Source of the DNA: Staphylococcus delphini
GTDB lineage: Bacteria > Bacillota > Bacilli > Staphylococcales > Staphylococcaceae
Length of the DNA: 64,000 nt
Direction: 5' to 3'
Assembly (NCBI RefSeq): GCF_900636325.1
Contig: NZ_LR134263.1
Coordinates: forward strand, 496,001-560,000
The notes beneath the pieces were generated by a model. The model had not been told where the DNA came from. It did no database searches and saw only the letters and a program-made list of their open reading frames with translations. A program made the position numbers and the translations under genes. Below, in pieces: positions 62,931 to 64,000 of the stretch; position 1 is the stretch's first letter, and every line of letters starts with the position of its first letter.

Positions 62931-63490
62931 TTAAGAGTGACGTATGTTTAAACTTTTTTCGCTTTTATAATTTTTAAGTCGGTATGAATCATCTGTAATT
63001 TTAAATATTTTTGAATGATAAATGAGTCTATCAATCATGGCTGCTGACGCTATCTTGTTACTAAATGCCCCCCTAGAAAAGGGGATATTCGTCGTTATGA
63101 TTGTGGATTTCATTTCATATCTTAGTGACATTAATTGATAGAAGAGATCTGCCTGTTCTTTGGAGATGGGGGTATAGCCTATCTCATCAATGATAAGTAG
63201 TTCGATTCTGTTTAATTGTTTTAAAGTTTTATTTATTATTCCTTTGGCCTCTAAAGTAGTTAAGATTTCAATTAATTCTTTAAAAGTATAGAATATCGTT
63301 TTGATATTTTGTTTACAAGCTTCTGCTCCTAGCTACATTGCCAGATGTGTCTTACCGACACCACTATTATCTAAGAAGCATATATTGATACGCTTCTCTA
63401 GAAAATGCATGGATTTTAATGTGAGTACCTCTTGTTTATTAATACTTGGTTGAAACGTGAAATCAAAGTCACTTAAATGTTTAATATTAG
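62931..63490 (-). pseudogene. IS21-family helper ATPase IstB, broken
   Basis: Minus-strand reading HLSDFDFTFQPSIN, then NICFLDNSGVGKTHLAM (Walker A) and a TAG stop at 63333-63335. The frame continues with LLIIDEIGYTPISKEQADLFY (Walker B region, quoted in parts), STIITTNIPFSR and DRLIYHSKIFKITDDSYRL to 62931. The N-terminus is lost at about 63490, and no istA is visible. Remains of an IS21 element. Confidence 0.85.
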
Positions 63491-63529
63491 GGAGGTACTG
63501 GGAAATAGACCTTCATTTCCTATAAGAAA

Positions 63530-63571
63530 GAGCTGTCAAAATTCTTTTTTCAGAATTTGACGGCTTTTTTC
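63530..63571 (+). terminator. Terminator stem-loop that is the probable group II intron target
   Basis: AGCTGTCAAAATTCT pairs with AGAATTTGACGGCT around TTTTTC, followed by TTTTTTC. The intron starts about 4 bp later. Group IIC introns are known to insert just after such terminators. Confidence 0.75.
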
Positions 63572-63574
63572 TTG

Positions 63575-63734
63575 GTGTGGCCGGCATGGGTAACATCTTG
63601 ACGGTGAAAGTCCGTTACAGGCTTGGTAGTAGGAACTGTTAGCGAAAGACAAGGGTGTCCATTGCGAAGTGGAATCTGAAGGAAGTCGGACGCAAACACT
63701 CGCACCGACGAATAGAAACATCATACTAAGGCTA
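63575..63734 (+). ncRNA. Group II intron, 5' ribozyme portion
   Basis: Begins GTGTGGCCGGCATGGG and includes the domain I-like segments GACGGTGAAAGTCCGTTACAG and GTAGTAGGAACTGTTAGC, then GGAAGTCGGACGCAAAC. These resemble the 5' end of bacterial group II introns. It is then joined directly to the middle of the maturase coding sequence, so part of the intron is missing. Confidence 0.6.
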
Positions 63735-64000
63735 CGAAGAAGGTTATAAAATAGCCGTAGATTGTGACTTGAAACAATGCTTTGATATGTTGAATCATGA
63801 TAAGCTCATGTATTTGTTCGAACACCATGTTCAAGACAAGTCAATTTCCAAATTTATCCGTAGAAGCTTACAAGTGGCTGCCATTGACCTATCTGGCGAA
63901 GTCGCAGAAAGAAAGATAGGTGCACCACAAGGGGGCGTTATCTCTCCCTTACTATGTAATATTTATCTACATGAACTGGATAAAGAACTCGAAAAGCGTG
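63735..64000 (+). pseudogene. Group II intron reverse transcriptase/maturase, N-terminus deleted, runs off window
   Basis: Open frame from 63735: YEEGYKIAVDCDLKQCFDML (RT motif with the first catalytic Asp), HHVQDKSISKFIRRSL, then GAPQGGVISPLLCNIYLHEL (RT motif 4). A TAA immediately precedes it, and the N-terminal ~80-100 residues of a normal LtrA-type protein are absent. The YADD motif would lie beyond 64000. Probably an internal deletion of intron RNA and ORF. Confidence 0.8.

Overview
The window reads as a chromosomal segment of a low-GC Firmicute, almost certainly a Staphylococcus. The evidence is the gene neighbourhoods: pflBA, Opp4-type oligopeptide transporters in A-D-F-B-C order, sdaAB, aldA, the sirohaem/nirBD block, narGHJI-nreABC-narT, and an LPNTG-anchored adenosine synthase. 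The AdsA-like protein and the copies of a large intergenic repeat would fit the coagulase-positive S. intermedius/pseudintermedius group, but that species guess is inference.

Layout. 1-1.25 kb: end of pflB, then pflA. 2-2.7 kb: a small NAD(P)-binding protein. 3-14.6 kb: two complete tandem paralogous opp operons, each with a hairpin after the binding-protein gene and CodY-like boxes upstream. 14.7-16.2 kb: two proteins of unknown function. 17.4-20 kb (minus strand): sdaAB and a PTS-IIC-like membrane protein. 20.5-23.3 kb: small accessory proteins and a metallophosphatase. 24-30.9 kb: aldA, a PfoR/PTS-IIC-like protein, a DASS anion transporter, a formate/nitrite channel and a GNAT acetyltransferase. 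31.1-35.9 kb: sirB-like chelatase, sirC, nirB, nirD, cobA. 37.3-39.6 kb: cell-wall-anchored 5'-nucleotidase.

40-44.9 kb (minus strand) is accessory. It starts with a decayed type III toxin-antitoxin locus (ToxN/AbiQ-like). Next comes a compact RiPP cluster: two 32-residue precursors with a C-x-C-x-C core, a radical SAM/SPASM maturase, an S41 protease and an ABC exporter. I do not recognise this RiPP as a characterised family, and it is the best candidate for an undescribed system.

45-53.7 kb: narGHJI and the oxygen/nitrate sensing system nreABC. The nitrate/nitrite genes share NreC-like palindromes, and two sites resembling Rex operators lie upstream of narG and of the nir operon, so the region works as one nitrate-to-ammonia respiratory unit with narT at 56 kb. 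A decayed epsilon/zeta-like toxin-antitoxin pair sits at 54.2-55.2 kb.

57.7-64 kb: a divergent MarR/MFS and cyclodipeptide synthase/P450 cluster, the same arrangement as Bacillus yvmBA/yvmC-cypX (pulcherriminic acid). The P450 gene is interrupted by an IS3-family element with precise ends and a CTA target duplication. The window ends in an istB remnant and an internally deleted group II intron.

A modular long-inverted-repeat family recurs at nine intergenic places. Its outer arms differ between copies but remain self-complementary within each copy.
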